Assembly: GCF_900696085.1 (NCBI RefSeq) | Contig: NZ_CAADFC020000028.1 | Coordinates: forward strand, 760,697 to 824,696 | Length of the DNA stretch: 64,000 nucleotides | Direction of reading: 5' to 3' | Source of the DNA: Bradyrhizobium ivorense | Lineage (GTDB): Bacteria > Pseudomonadota > Alphaproteobacteria > Rhizobiales > Xanthobacteraceae | Part shown: positions 9,158 through 18,491 of the stretch, one piece after another | Position numbering within the stretch: the first letter of the stretch is position 1 | How the letters are laid out: every line of letters starts with the position of its first letter | The notes under the pieces: generated by a model | Told to the model about the DNA's origin: nothing | The model's database searches: none | What the model saw: only the letters and a program-made list of their open reading frames with translations | Made by a program: the position numbers and the translations under genes

Positions 9158-10471
9158 CTAGCTCCGCATCCGGAACCGGGCGAGATAGTGCAGCCCGAAC
9201 ACCGAGATCAGGAACGTCACCCAGATCGTGTCCGCGCGGTCGAGGAAAAAGCTCTCCATCGACGAAAGATAGAGCCCGAACAGCCAGATGCGCAGGAACA
9301 GCATCGCCAGCGGACCGGCATTGCCGCCCTGATCGGCGGCCTGGAAATCGCGAAGCGGCTTGATCACGATCGCCGCGATCAGGAGCGCGAGCCCGGGCAG
9401 CCCGGTGCCGAGCGCGATGTCGAGGTAGCCGTTGTGGCTGTGCGAGGCCAGGGCGGCCCACTCCTTGCCCTCCTGCAGGTTCTGGATCGCGCTGCTGCCC
9501 CAGAACGACTCGAAGCCGTATCCGGTCCAGAGCCGCCGGCGCAGCGAATCGAAGGCGAACTCCCAGATATCGGCGCGGCCGGTAAAGGAGGTATCGAGCG
9601 GCAGCCGGCTCGCGACCGCATCGAGCGTATCGCTCATGACGGTGCCGACGCCGAGCAGATTGAGCAGCACCAGCGGCGTCAGCAGCAGCAGCGCCCGGCC
9701 CCAGAACGAACGAACCAGCGGCATCAGCGAAGTCAGCAGCAGCACGGCGAGACAAAGCGCCATCGAACTCTTGCCGGCGGTGCAAAACAGGAAGACCGCC
9801 GCGAGCCCCGACACGGCGATACCCGCCAGCCATCCGCCAACCCTGGTCAGCGCGATGCCGAGGAACAGCAGCATCGCCATCATCGCGGCAGCGACGTTCT
9901 TGTGACCGAACGCGCCGCGCCAGTGGCCGGCGAGCGCCGGCTCCTGCGGATCGCCGGCCTGGTGGATCGACAGATGCGGCGCTAGCAGCACGCCGAGATA
10001 ACAGGTCGCGAGCAGCACCAGCGCGGCGATGCCGGCCCAGCGCAGCAGTTCGCCCTGGGATTTCGGCAGCAGCAAAATCGTCGCCGCCACCACGACCACG
10101 AACACCGACAGCGACAGTCGGCGCAGCGATGTCGCCGGATCGAACGACAGCACGACGGTGACGCAGATCCAGCCGGCGAACAGCAGGAAGGCCGGGGTCA
10201 GCAGCGATTTCAGCGCCGGCATGTTGTCGCCGATGGTCAGCGCCAGCATCACCACCATCAGCACGCCGAACAGGCCGTAGAGAAACGCGTCGCCGCCCGC
10301 GGTGACGTCGCTGAGATAAAACCCGCTGAGGTCCGGGAACGGCCGCAGCGAGATCCAGACCAGAAGCAGGATGCCGATGAACAGTGCACCGCGGACGATG
10401 TCCAGCACCGGCCGGCGCGCGATGCCGGCGACCAGCGCCCGGCCTTCCGCGGTGATCGGAAGATCGCTCAC
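9158..10471 (-). CDS. O-antigen ligase/polymerase family membrane protein
   Basis: The start is GTG 10471, overlapping the TGA of the upstream glycosyltransferase by 4 bases (GTGA). The reading frame extends further upstream but that part is out of register with any known family. The 437-residue product has about 11-12 hydrophobic segments. It also has the Wzy_C signatures RGAFGHKN near residue 186 and HSHNGYLDIALGTGLPGL near 355 in a periplasmic loop. Such proteins polymerise or ligate lipid-linked oligosaccharides in the inner membrane (WaaL/Wzy/ExoQ type). Coupled translation with the GT2 gene points to the same polymer. It is one of two polymerase-like proteins in the locus. Confidence 0.83.
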   Translation of the reverse strand: MSDLPITAEGRALVAGIARRPVLDIVRGALFIGILLLVWISLRPFPDLSGFYLSDVTAGGDAFLYGLFGVLMVVMLALTIGDNMPALKSLLTPAFLLFAGWICVTVVLSFDPATSLRRLSLSVFVVVVAATILLLPKSQGELLRWAGIAALVLLATCYLGVLLAPHLSIHQAGDPQEPALAGHWRGAFGHKNVAAAMMAMLLFLGIALTRVGGWLAGIAVSGLAAVFLFCTAGKSSMALCLAVLLLTSLMPLVRSFWGRALLLLTPLVLLNLLGVGTVMSDTLDAVASRLPLDTSFTGRADIWEFAFDSLRRRLWTGYGFESFWGSSAIQNLQEGKEWAALASHSHNGYLDIALGTGLPGLALLIAAIVIKPLRDFQAADQGGNAGPLAMLFLRIWLFGLYLSSMESFFLDRADTIWVTFLISVFGLHYLARFRMRS

Positions 10472-11463
10472 GACGCGATCTTGGAGGCCGCATAGGGCTG
10501 CGGCTCGATGCCGAGCACCGCCAGCGCGCTGCCGACGGCGACTACCATCGGATGCATCGCGATCACGGCCTGGTGCTCGCGCAGCACGATGCGCGCGAAG
10601 CGAAACAGCGAGAACGGCACCAGGCCGAACATCTTTGCCTTCACCGCCGCGCGCGACCACACCGTCCGCGCCGCCTTGCTTTCGATGTGATAGTTGATCG
10701 CGCCGATCCGCAGACCGCGCCGCACGATCCAGCCGAGACTGGTGCGGCTCTGCGGCACCGTCTCGCTGATCGCGGCCTCGACGATCCAGTAGAAGCGGAA
10801 ACCCGCGCGGCGCGCCCGGGCGAAAAAATCGTGGTCGCCGCCGCCGAGGAAGTTGAAGCGCAGATCGAACGCCGGCTGGCCGAGCCGCTCGAACACCGCG
10901 CGCCGGATCAGGCAGTTGCCGCAGCCATAGATCACCGGAACCGGGCCGCTCGCATGATAGGCCGGCGCGAACGCCGGATGCCGCTTGAGGCCGCCCTTGT
11001 GCTTGTCATCGAAATTGGGCCACACCGGCCCGCCGATGATGGCGGCGCCGGAAGTCTCGGCGGCGCGCACCATGCGCTCCAGCCAATCCGGCGAAGCGAC
11101 CTCGTCGTCGTCGATCATCAGGAAGTTCTGCGCGCGCGGAAAATTCTCCAGCGCGGTCTCGAACGCCGCGTTGATCGCCCGGCAATTGCCCTGGCGCGGC
11201 TCGACGATGCAGATGCCGTGCAGCCGGCCGGAATTGAGGAACTCGGCGGCGACCGGCGCGCTCTCGCATCGCCCGGCGTCGTTCTCAACCACGACGACGG
11301 CAAAGCGGCGCGCGGTGCGCTGCGCCGCGAGCGACTCCAGCGTCAGGCGCAGATGTTTTGGCCGGCGGAAGCTCGGAATGCAGATCACGGTTTCGACGGT
11401 GCAGTCGAGCGAAGACGAGGTGGTGACCCAAGCGCGGTCGGCAAAGGGCAGCTCGATCGACAT
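10468..11463 (-). CDS. Glycosyltransferase family 2
   Basis: ATG 11463 is chosen because GGAGG lies 7 bases upstream; a longer frame to 11577 adds unconserved sequence. The 331-residue protein has a GT-A fold: VICIPSFRRPKHLRLTLESL near residue 22, the nucleotide-sugar/metal motif MIDDDEVASPDW near 115, and an acceptor region GGGDHDFFARARRAGFRF. The C-terminal third has hydrophobic stretches, so it may be membrane-associated. It is expected to transfer a sugar during repeat-unit assembly. It is translationally coupled to the polymerase-like gene that follows. Confidence 0.85.
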   Translation of the reverse strand: MSIELPFADRAWVTTSSSLDCTVETVICIPSFRRPKHLRLTLESLAAQRTARRFAVVVVENDAGRCESAPVAAEFLNSGRLHGICIVEPRQGNCRAINAAFETALENFPRAQNFLMIDDDEVASPDWLERMVRAAETSGAAIIGGPVWPNFDDKHKGGLKRHPAFAPAYHASGPVPVIYGCGNCLIRRAVFERLGQPAFDLRFNFLGGGDHDFFARARRAGFRFYWIVEAAISETVPQSRTSLGWIVRRGLRIGAINYHIESKAARTVWSRAAVKAKMFGLVPFSLFRFARIVLREHQAVIAMHPMVVAVGSALAVLGIEPQPYAASKIAS

Positions 11464-11858
11464 CTCATCGCCTCCTGGCAATCCCGATCCGCAGCATGCA
11501 TCGTCCCGCCACAGCTCAGAATGGGACATCACCGTCCCAAATTGATTGGCCTGTGCCGCGATGCAGACGCGGTTCAAACGTTACGGCGGCCTCATGGCAA
11601 AATCCGATCCAGCGGCTGCGCGCATCGCCGCGACTTCGTCCCAAGGTTAATTTGAACTCGAACGAACCGATCTATCGGCGCGAATACACCTATCAGCGCG
11701 ACGGAGCCCATCAGCGCTGCACCCCTTAAAGGATCCTTAGGGTTAAGAGCGGCCCGCGCCCGCGACAGGCTGCGCGGCGGCGAGACTGGCATCCGAATTG
11801 CTCGGCACCGGCCGGATCAACGCGTTCTCCCAAAAACACGCAACAGCTGAGGTTCACC
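11464..11858. promoter_or_regulatory. Divergent intergenic region with a palindrome
   Basis: This 395-bp gap separates the GT2 gene (reverse) from the radical SAM gene (forward) and must hold both promoters. At 11522-11539 there is a perfect inverted repeat, TGGGAC and GTCCCA around six bases, 59 bp upstream of the GT2 start. A near-palindrome around AAGGATCCTT lies at about 11730. Either could be a regulator site; neither matches a motif I can name. Confidence 0.4.
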
Positions 11859-12947
11859 TTGAAAGCGCTCGACCTCGTCTCGCTCGGCACCAAGCATGTC
11901 CGCAACGCATTTTCAGAAGAGCTCTACCTGCGTACCGGACGCGACGTCACCCGCCCGGCCGCGATCTTCGCGGAGGTGGTGGAACGCTGCAATTACAAAT
12001 GCCGCTACTGCGACTACTGGCGCCGTCCGAACTATCGCGACGAGATGAGCATCGAGGAGTGGCAGCGCGCGCTCGCCAGCCTGAAGGAATTCATCGGCGC
12101 CTATCATATCGAGTTCGCCGGCGGCGAACCCTACATCAAGAAGGGCTTCCTCGACCTGCTGCGGTTCTGCCGCGACAACGACATCCATTGGGGCGTCACC
12201 ACCAATGGCGGCGCCTATCTCAACAAGAAGATCGTGACGCAGACCGTCGAGGCGCACCCGTTCAACATCAACATCTCGATCGACTCGACGGATCCGGCGA
12301 TCCACAACTACTCGCGCGGCGTCGAGAACTCGCTCACTGACATCGTGCAGGGTATCCGCAACGTCGCCGACGCGCGCCGCGCCGCGGGACTGGATTTTCC
12401 GATCATCATCAAGCCGGTGGTGCACAAGCTCAATTTCCGCCGCCTGCCCGAAATGGTCGACTGGATTCAAGAGATCGGCGCCACCGCGCTGAGCTTCCAG
12501 CCGGTCGAGCAAGGCACGCAGGAGGTCGAGGACGAGCTGTGGATCGGCGAGAGCGAAATGGACGATCTCATCACGGTCCGCGACGAGCTGCTGCGGCTGA
12601 AGCGGGCGGGCGCGCCGATCCTCAACGGCGAGGCTTTGCTGCGGGCCTGGCCGAACCATTTCCGCCGCGAGAAGGCGCCGAAGGAAGTGATGCCGTGCCG
12701 GGTCGGCATGCGCAACTATTTCATCCGCTCGGACGGCCGCCTCGAAGTGTGCTGGTTCTTCAAGCCGATCGGCAACGTGCGCACCCAGACCGCGCGTGAA
12801 ATCTGGTACAGCGAGGAAGCCCGCGCCCGCCGCAAGGAGACCATCGGCTGCGACAAGCTCTGCCTGTTCACCTGCCTCGCGCAGCGCACGCTGCAGGACA
12901 AGATGAAGATGGGCCTGACGCTGCTGACCGGCACCAAGGCGGCCTGA
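11859..12947 (+). CDS. Radical SAM protein with SPASM-like C-terminus
   Basis: The product has 362 residues from TTG 11859, with GAGG 6 bases upstream. The radical SAM cluster motif is CNYKCRYC near residues 46-53, binding the [4Fe-4S] cluster that cleaves S-adenosylmethionine. GGEPY (the SAM-binding GGE motif) follows near 90. The C-terminal part has cysteines in PCRVGMRNYF, EVCWFF, CDKLCLFTC, as in SPASM/twitch domains carrying extra clusters. Such proteins modify peptides or sugars. Placed between a GT2 enzyme and a GH26-like hydrolase, it may perform a radical step on a sugar or a small peptide of the polymer; its substrate is unknown. Confidence 0.85.
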   Translation: MKALDLVSLGTKHVRNAFSEELYLRTGRDVTRPAAIFAEVVERCNYKCRYCDYWRRPNYRDEMSIEEWQRALASLKEFIGAYHIEFAGGEPYIKKGFLDLLRFCRDNDIHWGVTTNGGAYLNKKIVTQTVEAHPFNINISIDSTDPAIHNYSRGVENSLTDIVQGIRNVADARRAAGLDFPIIIKPVVHKLNFRRLPEMVDWIQEIGATALSFQPVEQGTQEVEDELWIGESEMDDLITVRDELLRLKRAGAPILNGEALLRAWPNHFRREKAPKEVMPCRVGMRNYFIRSDGRLEVCWFFKPIGNVRTQTAREIWYSEEARARRKETIGCDKLCLFTCLAQRTLQDKMKMGLTLLTGTKAA

Positions 12948-12967
12948 CGCCGCAGCCGAAACAACGA

Positions 12968-13003
12968 AGCCCGATCGGTTCAGCGGACCGATCGGGCTTT
13001 TCT
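12968..13003. terminator. Rho-independent terminator, bidirectional
   Basis: A perfect 12-bp stem, AGCCCGATCGGT and ACCGATCGGGCT, with a 7-base loop is followed on the plus strand by TTTCTCTTT. It lies between the convergent radical SAM and GH26-like genes and can serve the forward gene, with a weaker A-rich side for the reverse one. Confidence 0.9.
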
Positions 13004-13013
13004 CTTTGAGTGG

Positions 13014-13976
13014 TCAGCCCGCGAACAATGTCCGGAACAGGCTCGCAGAATTGGGAAACCGGCCGGTGTCGATCTGCGTCGGCCACAATCCGTCGACGTC
13101 GAAATAGGCGGCATAGGCGATCGTGGCCTTGTTGGCCACGAACCAATCGTGCATTTGCTGCACGAAGTAAGCGTTGTCCCCGGCCTGACCGACGCCCCAC
13201 TCGGGATAGCTCATCTTCTTGCCATGCGCGGCGGCGAAATCGCGCTGCCATTCGAGGCCGAACGGCACCTTGAGGCACCTGGAGGTCCAGCGTTCCACGG
13301 CAGTGCCCTCGGACCCGAAGTCGTAGATGTCGAGACCGATGATGTCGACGACATCGTTGCCGGGATAGGCCGCATCCGCCGGCATGCCCTGCGCTCCCCA
13401 GCCGGGGCACCAGTCGAATACGAAGCCAGCGGAATGCCGGCGGAAGATCCCGACCACGCGGCGGAACGCCTTCACATAGTCGTCCTCCTGCCCCTTGGCG
13501 AACCAGTTGCTGTCGGGAACGTTCATCTCCCAGCCCAAGCGGATGATCGCCCTGGGATGCGAGGCCGTGATCGCGCGTGCGGCCGCCTCGAAGTCGTGAT
13601 CGTGCAGGCCGCCTGCGACATCGGCGAGCGGGGTGCCCGCAAAGCTGAGCGGCACCGACCAGACCACGTTGCGCGCAGGGTTGAGCTTGTTCCAGAGCGC
13701 CGGCACCCACGCGAACTGATGGAATTCCTCCCACGCCTTCTCGCCGTAGAAGTCGACGCCGAGCACCGAGGAGCGCGGCTGATTGAGCCATTTCTCCCAC
13801 GCCTGCAGCACATGCTCGCGGCCGGTCTCGCCCCAATTGACGAAGGCGCCGGCGAACCGCGCGGAACCCGGTCCGAGTTGCGAGCGGCGGGACGGTGCGG
13901 CCCGCACCGCCGATGGTCCACCCAGGGCTAGCGCGGCGAATGCCAGAACGGCCCTTCGCGTGATCCCGTTGTTCAT
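13014..13976 (-). CDS. Secreted GH26-like glycoside hydrolase
   Basis: From ATG 13976 the product has 320 residues. The N-terminus MNNGITRRAVLAFAALALGG carries a twin-arginine-like TRRAV and a hydrophobic core, so export to the periplasm is likely. The mature part fits a TIM barrel of the GH26 (mannanase) type: LGWEMN supplies the acid/base glutamate and YPEWG the nucleophile glutamate. It probably cleaves the polymer made by this locus or trims it during export, as other exopolysaccharide clusters encode glycanases. Beta-mannan specificity is not established. It converges on the radical SAM gene across a strong terminator. Confidence 0.75.
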   Translation of the reverse strand: MNNGITRRAVLAFAALALGGPSAVRAAPSRRSQLGPGSARFAGAFVNWGETGREHVLQAWEKWLNQPRSSVLGVDFYGEKAWEEFHQFAWVPALWNKLNPARNVVWSVPLSFAGTPLADVAGGLHDHDFEAAARAITASHPRAIIRLGWEMNVPDSNWFAKGQEDDYVKAFRRVVGIFRRHSAGFVFDWCPGWGAQGMPADAAYPGNDVVDIIGLDIYDFGSEGTAVERWTSRCLKVPFGLEWQRDFAAAHGKKMSYPEWGVGQAGDNAYFVQQMHDWFVANKATIAYAAYFDVDGLWPTQIDTGRFPNSASLFRTLFAG

Positions 13977-14403
13977 ATCAACGCGCACCACACACTCCGA
14001 TGGTTCTCACGCCGCGCGTGTCAAAAGCGGACAGCGCGGACAGCACGGCTGTTTCGAAATGGGCGCGCGGCGCCGCCACCGGTCCGGTCGCGCCGCTTTC
14101 GCGCCGGGAATGCCAACAGATTCTCATACTCATTCACCTGCACCGATTGCGTCGGCAATCGTGCCGCAGCCCTGCAATATCCGGGCTACACGCGATCGGC
14201 GCGGCAAAATCACGCGCGCGGATGGTTGCTTCGTCTCGTTAACCGATGCATCGCGCCGCGGTTGTTCCTTGATTAACCATCAGCGACCGCATGCGGCCCG
14301 CGCAAAAATGCTCCGGCATCGTTCTTGCTGAACTGGCACCAACAACCATTCCGGCGGGCTGCAACGTACCGTCCTGACACGGTACTGGCGGAGAGCATAC
14401 AAG
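13977..14403. other. Divergent promoter region
   Basis: About 430 bp between the GH26-like gene (reverse) and the DUF6492 gene (forward). It should contain the promoter for the forward polysaccharide run. I see no clear sigma-54 or operator-like motif, no RNA gene and no credible short frame. Confidence 0.4.
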
Positions 14404-15330
14404 ATGAACCCTGTCGCGTTGCTGACCCCGACCTACGGGCGCGATCTGGAAATCTGCACGCTGCTTTGCGAGAGCGTGGATCGCCACGTCACCTCCTTCT
14501 CCAGGCATTATCTGCTGGTTCCGGACTGCGACCTGCCGCTGTTCGCGCCGCTGGCGAGCGAACGGCGCATCATCATCCCGGCCTCTTCCTTCCTGCCCGA
14601 CTGGCTGCGGCCGCTGCCGCGCATGATCCAGCGCAAGCGCCGCCAGTTCTGGTGGTCGCTGCGCACCAAGCCGGTGCATGGCTGGCACATCCAGCAGGTG
14701 CTGAAGATCGCCGCGACCATCTCGCTGCCTTACGAGCGGTTCTGCATCCTGGATTCCGACATCGTGTTCTTCCGCGACTTCGACCTGGCGCGGTTCGAAT
14801 ATCCGAACCGGATTCCGCTGTTGAAGATGCAGGGCGCCGTCACCGCCGACCAGCCGCGCCATTCGCGCTGGCTGGAAACCAGCCATCGGCTGCTCGGCCT
14901 GCCGACGCCGCCCTTCCCGGCGCCGGACTTCATCGGCCACATCATCTTCTGGGACAAGCTGACGACGAGGACGATGGTCGACCGCATCGAGGCCGCGACC
15001 GGCGTCAGCTGGATCGAAGCGCTGTGCCGGACCCGCGAGTTCTCCGAATACCTGCTCTACGGCTTCCTGGTCGAGAACGATCCGGACGCCGCGCAGCGCC
15101 ACAGCGTCGTGCCCAAGACCCAGTGCATCAGCTACTGGGACGACCCGACGCTGAGCAAGGACGAGCTCAAGGGGCTGCTGCGGCGCGCCGACAAGGACGA
15201 CGTCGCATTCTCGATCGCATCGTTCTCGGGCACGCCGGTCGCGACCATTCGCGAGGTGGTGGCCGAGAGCGACGCCATCCTGGCGCCGTCGCTGGCTCCC
15301 GCGGCCGCGGAGTTTGCCGCATCATGCTGA
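14404..15330 (+). CDS. DUF6492-like glycosyltransferase-related protein
   Basis: The product has 308 residues from ATG 14404. It opens with VALLTPTYGRDLEICTLLCESV, like a GT-A enzyme. A DSD-type motif in RFCILDSDIVFFRDFD near residue 120 could bind metal and nucleotide sugar. The overall pattern fits the DUF6492 family found in polysaccharide loci. There is no signal peptide or membrane segment. The stop codon overlaps the ATG of the flippase gene (15324), so the two are translationally coupled. A sugar-transfer role is inferred from fold and context. Confidence 0.7.
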   Translation: MNPVALLTPTYGRDLEICTLLCESVDRHVTSFSRHYLLVPDCDLPLFAPLASERRIIIPASSFLPDWLRPLPRMIQRKRRQFWWSLRTKPVHGWHIQQVLKIAATISLPYERFCILDSDIVFFRDFDLARFEYPNRIPLLKMQGAVTADQPRHSRWLETSHRLLGLPTPPFPAPDFIGHIIFWDKLTTRTMVDRIEAATGVSWIEALCRTREFSEYLLYGFLVENDPDAAQRHSVVPKTQCISYWDDPTLSKDELKGLLRRADKDDVAFSIASFSGTPVATIREVVAESDAILAPSLAPAAAEFAASC

Positions 15331-16760
15331 TCGGACAGGCCAGCATCAATCTGACTGCCAACGTGCTGTCGGCGCTGCTCGGCCTGCTCAGCGTGTTCAT
15401 CTTCACGCGGCTGTTCGCGCCGCATGATTATGGCGTCTATCTCCTGGGTGTCGGCTTCGCCTCCGTCATCTCCGTGTTCCTGGTCGGCTGGTTCCGCAAT
15501 CTGATCCTGAGCGGCCATGCGCGCGATGACGGCACCGACGTCCGCGGCCTGGTCGTGTCGGGCTATTTGATCTGCTGCCTCACCGCGCCGATCGCCTGGC
15601 TGCTGGCGCGCTTGGTCGGGCTCGATGGTTCAGCCGCGCTGGCGGCCACCGCACTCGCAATTGCGATCGGCCTGTTCGAGCTGACGCAGGACCTGCTGCG
15701 CGCGCGGCTGAAGGCGCTCTCCGTGATGAAGGCGACGCTGGTCCGCGCCGGCGCGCTGCTCGGCTTCGGCGTCGTCGTGGCGCTGATCAGCCCGACCGGC
15801 GTGCTGTTGCTGCTTGCGGCGGCCGCGGCCTATCTCATTGCGGTGCTGGTGCAGTCGCGCAGCGCCTGGCGCGGCACCATCGTCAGCTTCGATCGCGCCG
15901 ATTTGTCGACGCTGGCGCGCACCGGCCTGCCGCTGACGGTGTCGCTGACGCTGCTGGCGATCTCGAGCGTGACCGACCGTTTCATGATCGCCAATCTGAT
16001 CGGCGCCGCCGACGCCGGCAAATATGTCGCGGCGCTCGACCTCGTCCGCCAGACCCTGATGATGCCGGCGATGAGCATCGCCGCCGCGTTCTTCCCGATG
16101 GCGGTGCAGATCCACGCCAAGCAGGGCGATGCCGCGGTCAAAACCCATCTTGTCGAATGCTTTGAGCTGCTCGCCGGCGTCACGCTGCCGGCCTGCCTCG
16201 GCTTTGCGGTGATCGCGGCGCATATCGCCAACATCGTGCTCGGCGTCGACTTCCGCGCGCTGGCAGGCGAGATCATGCCTGTTATCGCGGTCGCCGTGCT
16301 GTTCCAGGTGCTGACCCAGCAATATCTGCATGCGAGCTTCCTGCTGTCGGGCCGCAACTCGTTCTATTTGATCAACACCGCCTCGATCATCGCGGCCAAT
16401 GTGATCCTGTCCTACGTGCTGGTCAGCCATTACGGCACGATCGGCGCGGCGTGGGCGCGGCTCGGCGCCGACATCACCGGCTTTGCCTGCGCCCTGATCC
16501 TCAGCCGCTTCGCCTTCCATATTCCGATCCCGCTCGGCCGGCTGGCTCTGATCGTGATCGCCGCGCTTGCGATGGTGCTCACCGTCGGTGCGCTGGACCG
16601 CGGCCTGCCCATCGCCGATCTCCCCGCCAGCATCGCGCTGATCGCCGCGGGGCTCGCCGTCTACGCGGCGCTGTGCGGGCTGTTCGACATCGCGCAACTG
16701 CGCGGCCGGTTGAAGCGGGGTTTCGCCATGTTCCGCGCCAAGTACGTAACAAGTTCGTAA
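15324..16760 (+). CDS. Wzx-type polysaccharide flippase
   Basis: ATG 15324 lies within the end of the preceding gene (overlap of 7 bases). A reading frame continues upstream but there it merely runs across the other gene. The 478-residue protein is almost entirely hydrophobic with about 12-14 membrane helices and begins MLIGQASINLTANVLSALLG. It matches the polysaccharide biosynthesis/MATE-like (MVF) family. Its role would be to move the lipid-linked repeat unit across the inner membrane for polymerisation by the Wzy-like proteins encoded nearby. It is the only flippase in the window. Confidence 0.86.
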   Translation: MLIGQASINLTANVLSALLGLLSVFIFTRLFAPHDYGVYLLGVGFASVISVFLVGWFRNLILSGHARDDGTDVRGLVVSGYLICCLTAPIAWLLARLVGLDGSAALAATALAIAIGLFELTQDLLRARLKALSVMKATLVRAGALLGFGVVVALISPTGVLLLLAAAAAYLIAVLVQSRSAWRGTIVSFDRADLSTLARTGLPLTVSLTLLAISSVTDRFMIANLIGAADAGKYVAALDLVRQTLMMPAMSIAAAFFPMAVQIHAKQGDAAVKTHLVECFELLAGVTLPACLGFAVIAAHIANIVLGVDFRALAGEIMPVIAVAVLFQVLTQQYLHASFLLSGRNSFYLINTASIIAANVILSYVLVSHYGTIGAAWARLGADITGFACALILSRFAFHIPIPLGRLALIVIAALAMVLTVGALDRGLPIADLPASIALIAAGLAVYAALCGLFDIAQLRGRLKRGFAMFRAKYVTSS

Positions 16761-16782
16761 ATAGCAATGTTGGAATGAGCCG

Positions 16783-17601
16783 ATGACCAAGTCCCTAGCG
16801 CTTGCCTCGCGTCGTGCGCCACTCGCTGATCTGACGATGCCGGCTCCGGCCGCAGCGGTCCATCCGGAGTCGCTGCTCGCGCTGCCGCCGGGCGAGGCCA
16901 AGCAGAGCCTGTTGACGGTGCACAGCATTCTGGAGGCGCGGCTGCCGGCCGGACCGCTTTCGATCTACGAGGCCGGCGGCGGCTCGACCAGCTATCTGCC
17001 GCTGAAAGTGCTGCGCCGCGCCCATGTCACCGTCGTCGATATCGACGAGGACCAGATCCGCAACAACACCTATGCGCAGGAGCCGATCCTCGGCGACATC
17101 CAGACCTACCGCTTTCCGCCCGGCCGCTTCGACCTGATCATCTGCTATAACGTCATCGAGCACATTCCCGATGTCGAGGCCGCGCTGCGCGGCTTCTGCG
17201 ACGCGCTGAAGACCGACGGCCTGCTCTTGATCGGCGCGCCGAACCCGAAGTCGCTGTCCGGCATCGTCACGAAATATTCGCCGCACTGGTTCCACGTGTT
17301 CTTCTACCGCTACGTCCGCGGCGAGAAGAAAGCCGGGCTGCCGGGCGAGGCGCCGTTCCCCACCCACTTCCATCCGCTGGTCACACCAGCCAAGCTCGAG
17401 GCGTTTGCCGTCAAGCACGGGCTGCAGGTGATCTACCGCAAGAAATACGAGAGCCCGCGCTATCCCGAGATGCGCCGGCGCAAGCCGGTGCTCGCCGCCT
17501 GCATCGACGCGGCGGCGAAGCTGATGAATGCGTTGCTGCCGGGCAAGATCGACGTCCGGCACGGCGACTACCATGTCATCCTGCGAAAGCTCAGGTCATG
17601 A
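16783..17601 (+). CDS. SAM-dependent class I methyltransferase
   Basis: The product has 272 residues from ATG 16783. Motif I is IYEAGGGSTSYLP near residue 65, the acidic residue after strand 2 is in VTVVDIDEDQI near 85, and FDLIICYNVIEHIPDVEAALRGF is a Methyltransf_11/23 signature near 118. It probably methylates a sugar or lipid carrier-linked intermediate of the polymer. The last four bases overlap the start of the deacetylase gene (ATGA), and it follows the flippase by 22 bp, so it belongs to the same operon. Confidence 0.85.
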   Translation: MTKSLALASRRAPLADLTMPAPAAAVHPESLLALPPGEAKQSLLTVHSILEARLPAGPLSIYEAGGGSTSYLPLKVLRRAHVTVVDIDEDQIRNNTYAQEPILGDIQTYRFPPGRFDLIICYNVIEHIPDVEAALRGFCDALKTDGLLLIGAPNPKSLSGIVTKYSPHWFHVFFYRYVRGEKKAGLPGEAPFPTHFHPLVTPAKLEAFAVKHGLQVIYRKKYESPRYPEMRRRKPVLAACIDAAAKLMNALLPGKIDVRHGDYHVILRKLRS

Positions 17602-18350
17602 ATGCTCTGTGGTCCGAGGCAAGGGTCAAGGTCAGCCACCGCCTGGCGATGCATGTGCAGGTCGAGCGTTTCCGCCTGCACAATGCGACGCCGATGGTGA
17701 CCTTCTCCTTTGACGACCTGCCGAAGAGCGCCGCGACGCTCGGCGCCGACATCCTGGAATCCTACGGCGCGCGCGGCACCTTCTACGTGTCGGGCGGGCT
17801 GGTCGGGATCGACGCGCCGGACTGGGCGACCGGCAGCGCCGACGACGTCGTCTCGCTGTATCGCCGCGGCCACGAGATCGGCTGCCACACCTTCTCGCAC
17901 CGCCGCGCCTGCGATCTCGACGAGACCTCGCTGGCCGGCGAGATCGCGCGCAATCGGACCTATTTCCACTCGCTCGATCCGACCATGACGGTCGACAGCT
18001 TCGCCTATCCGTTCGGCTACGGCTCCTACGCGCGGAAGTACCAGTTGAAGTCCGAATTCCGCACCTGCCGCAGCATCGTGCCGGGCGTCAACAGCGGCGA
18101 GGTCGACCTCCAGTTCCTGCGCGCGATGCCGCTGATCGATCGCCAGACCTCGCACGAGCGGATCGAGCAGGCCTTCGACGAGGCGGCAAGCACTAACGGC
18201 TGGTTAATTTTCTACAGCCACGACGTCGACGAGGCGCCGAGCCTCTACGGCTGCTCGCCCGACCTGATGACCTACGCGCTGGAAGCGGCGGCACGGCGCA
18301 ACATCCCGGCACTGACGATGGCGGAGGCGTTCCGATGCGCCCGCGCTTAA
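17598..18350 (+). CDS. Polysaccharide deacetylase (NodB/CE4-like)
   Basis: The product has 250 residues, with the start overlapping the methyltransferase stop. NodB-type motifs are present: SFDDLP near residue 37 (motif 1 with the catalytic and metal aspartates), HTFSH near 96 (metal histidines), AYPFGYGS near 136 and FYSHDVDE near 208. It lacks a signal peptide, so it seems to act in the cytoplasm, which suggests a precursor rather than the finished polymer as substrate. De-N-acetylation of a hexosamine is the usual activity. The metal ligands look complete. Confidence 0.85.
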   Translation: MNALWSEARVKVSHRLAMHVQVERFRLHNATPMVTFSFDDLPKSAATLGADILESYGARGTFYVSGGLVGIDAPDWATGSADDVVSLYRRGHEIGCHTFSHRRACDLDETSLAGEIARNRTYFHSLDPTMTVDSFAYPFGYGSYARKYQLKSEFRTCRSIVPGVNSGEVDLQFLRAMPLIDRQTSHERIEQAFDEAASTNGWLIFYSHDVDEAPSLYGCSPDLMTYALEAAARRNIPALTMAEAFRCARA

Positions 18351-18491
18351 ACGCTTTGTTTGCCTTTCTGGTGAATAGTCCCGGCATGCGTATGGTTAAT
18401 TTTTCGTGTTGCGTGTTTTCCGCGTCTCGCGTGGCCCGAAAGATAGCTTCTCAGCCGACGCGTGCGGCCGTTGAAATGGAAGCTGGGGCCA

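Noticed and set aside
10472..10660. N-terminal extension of the polymerase-like gene
   Set aside because: The extra residues are arginine-rich, overlap the GT2 gene, and the GTG at 10471 fits translational coupling.
14325..16760. An 811-residue open frame across two genes
   Set aside because: Its first third runs out of register through the DUF6492 gene with arginine-rich, non-homologous sequence; only the part from 15324 codes for the flippase.
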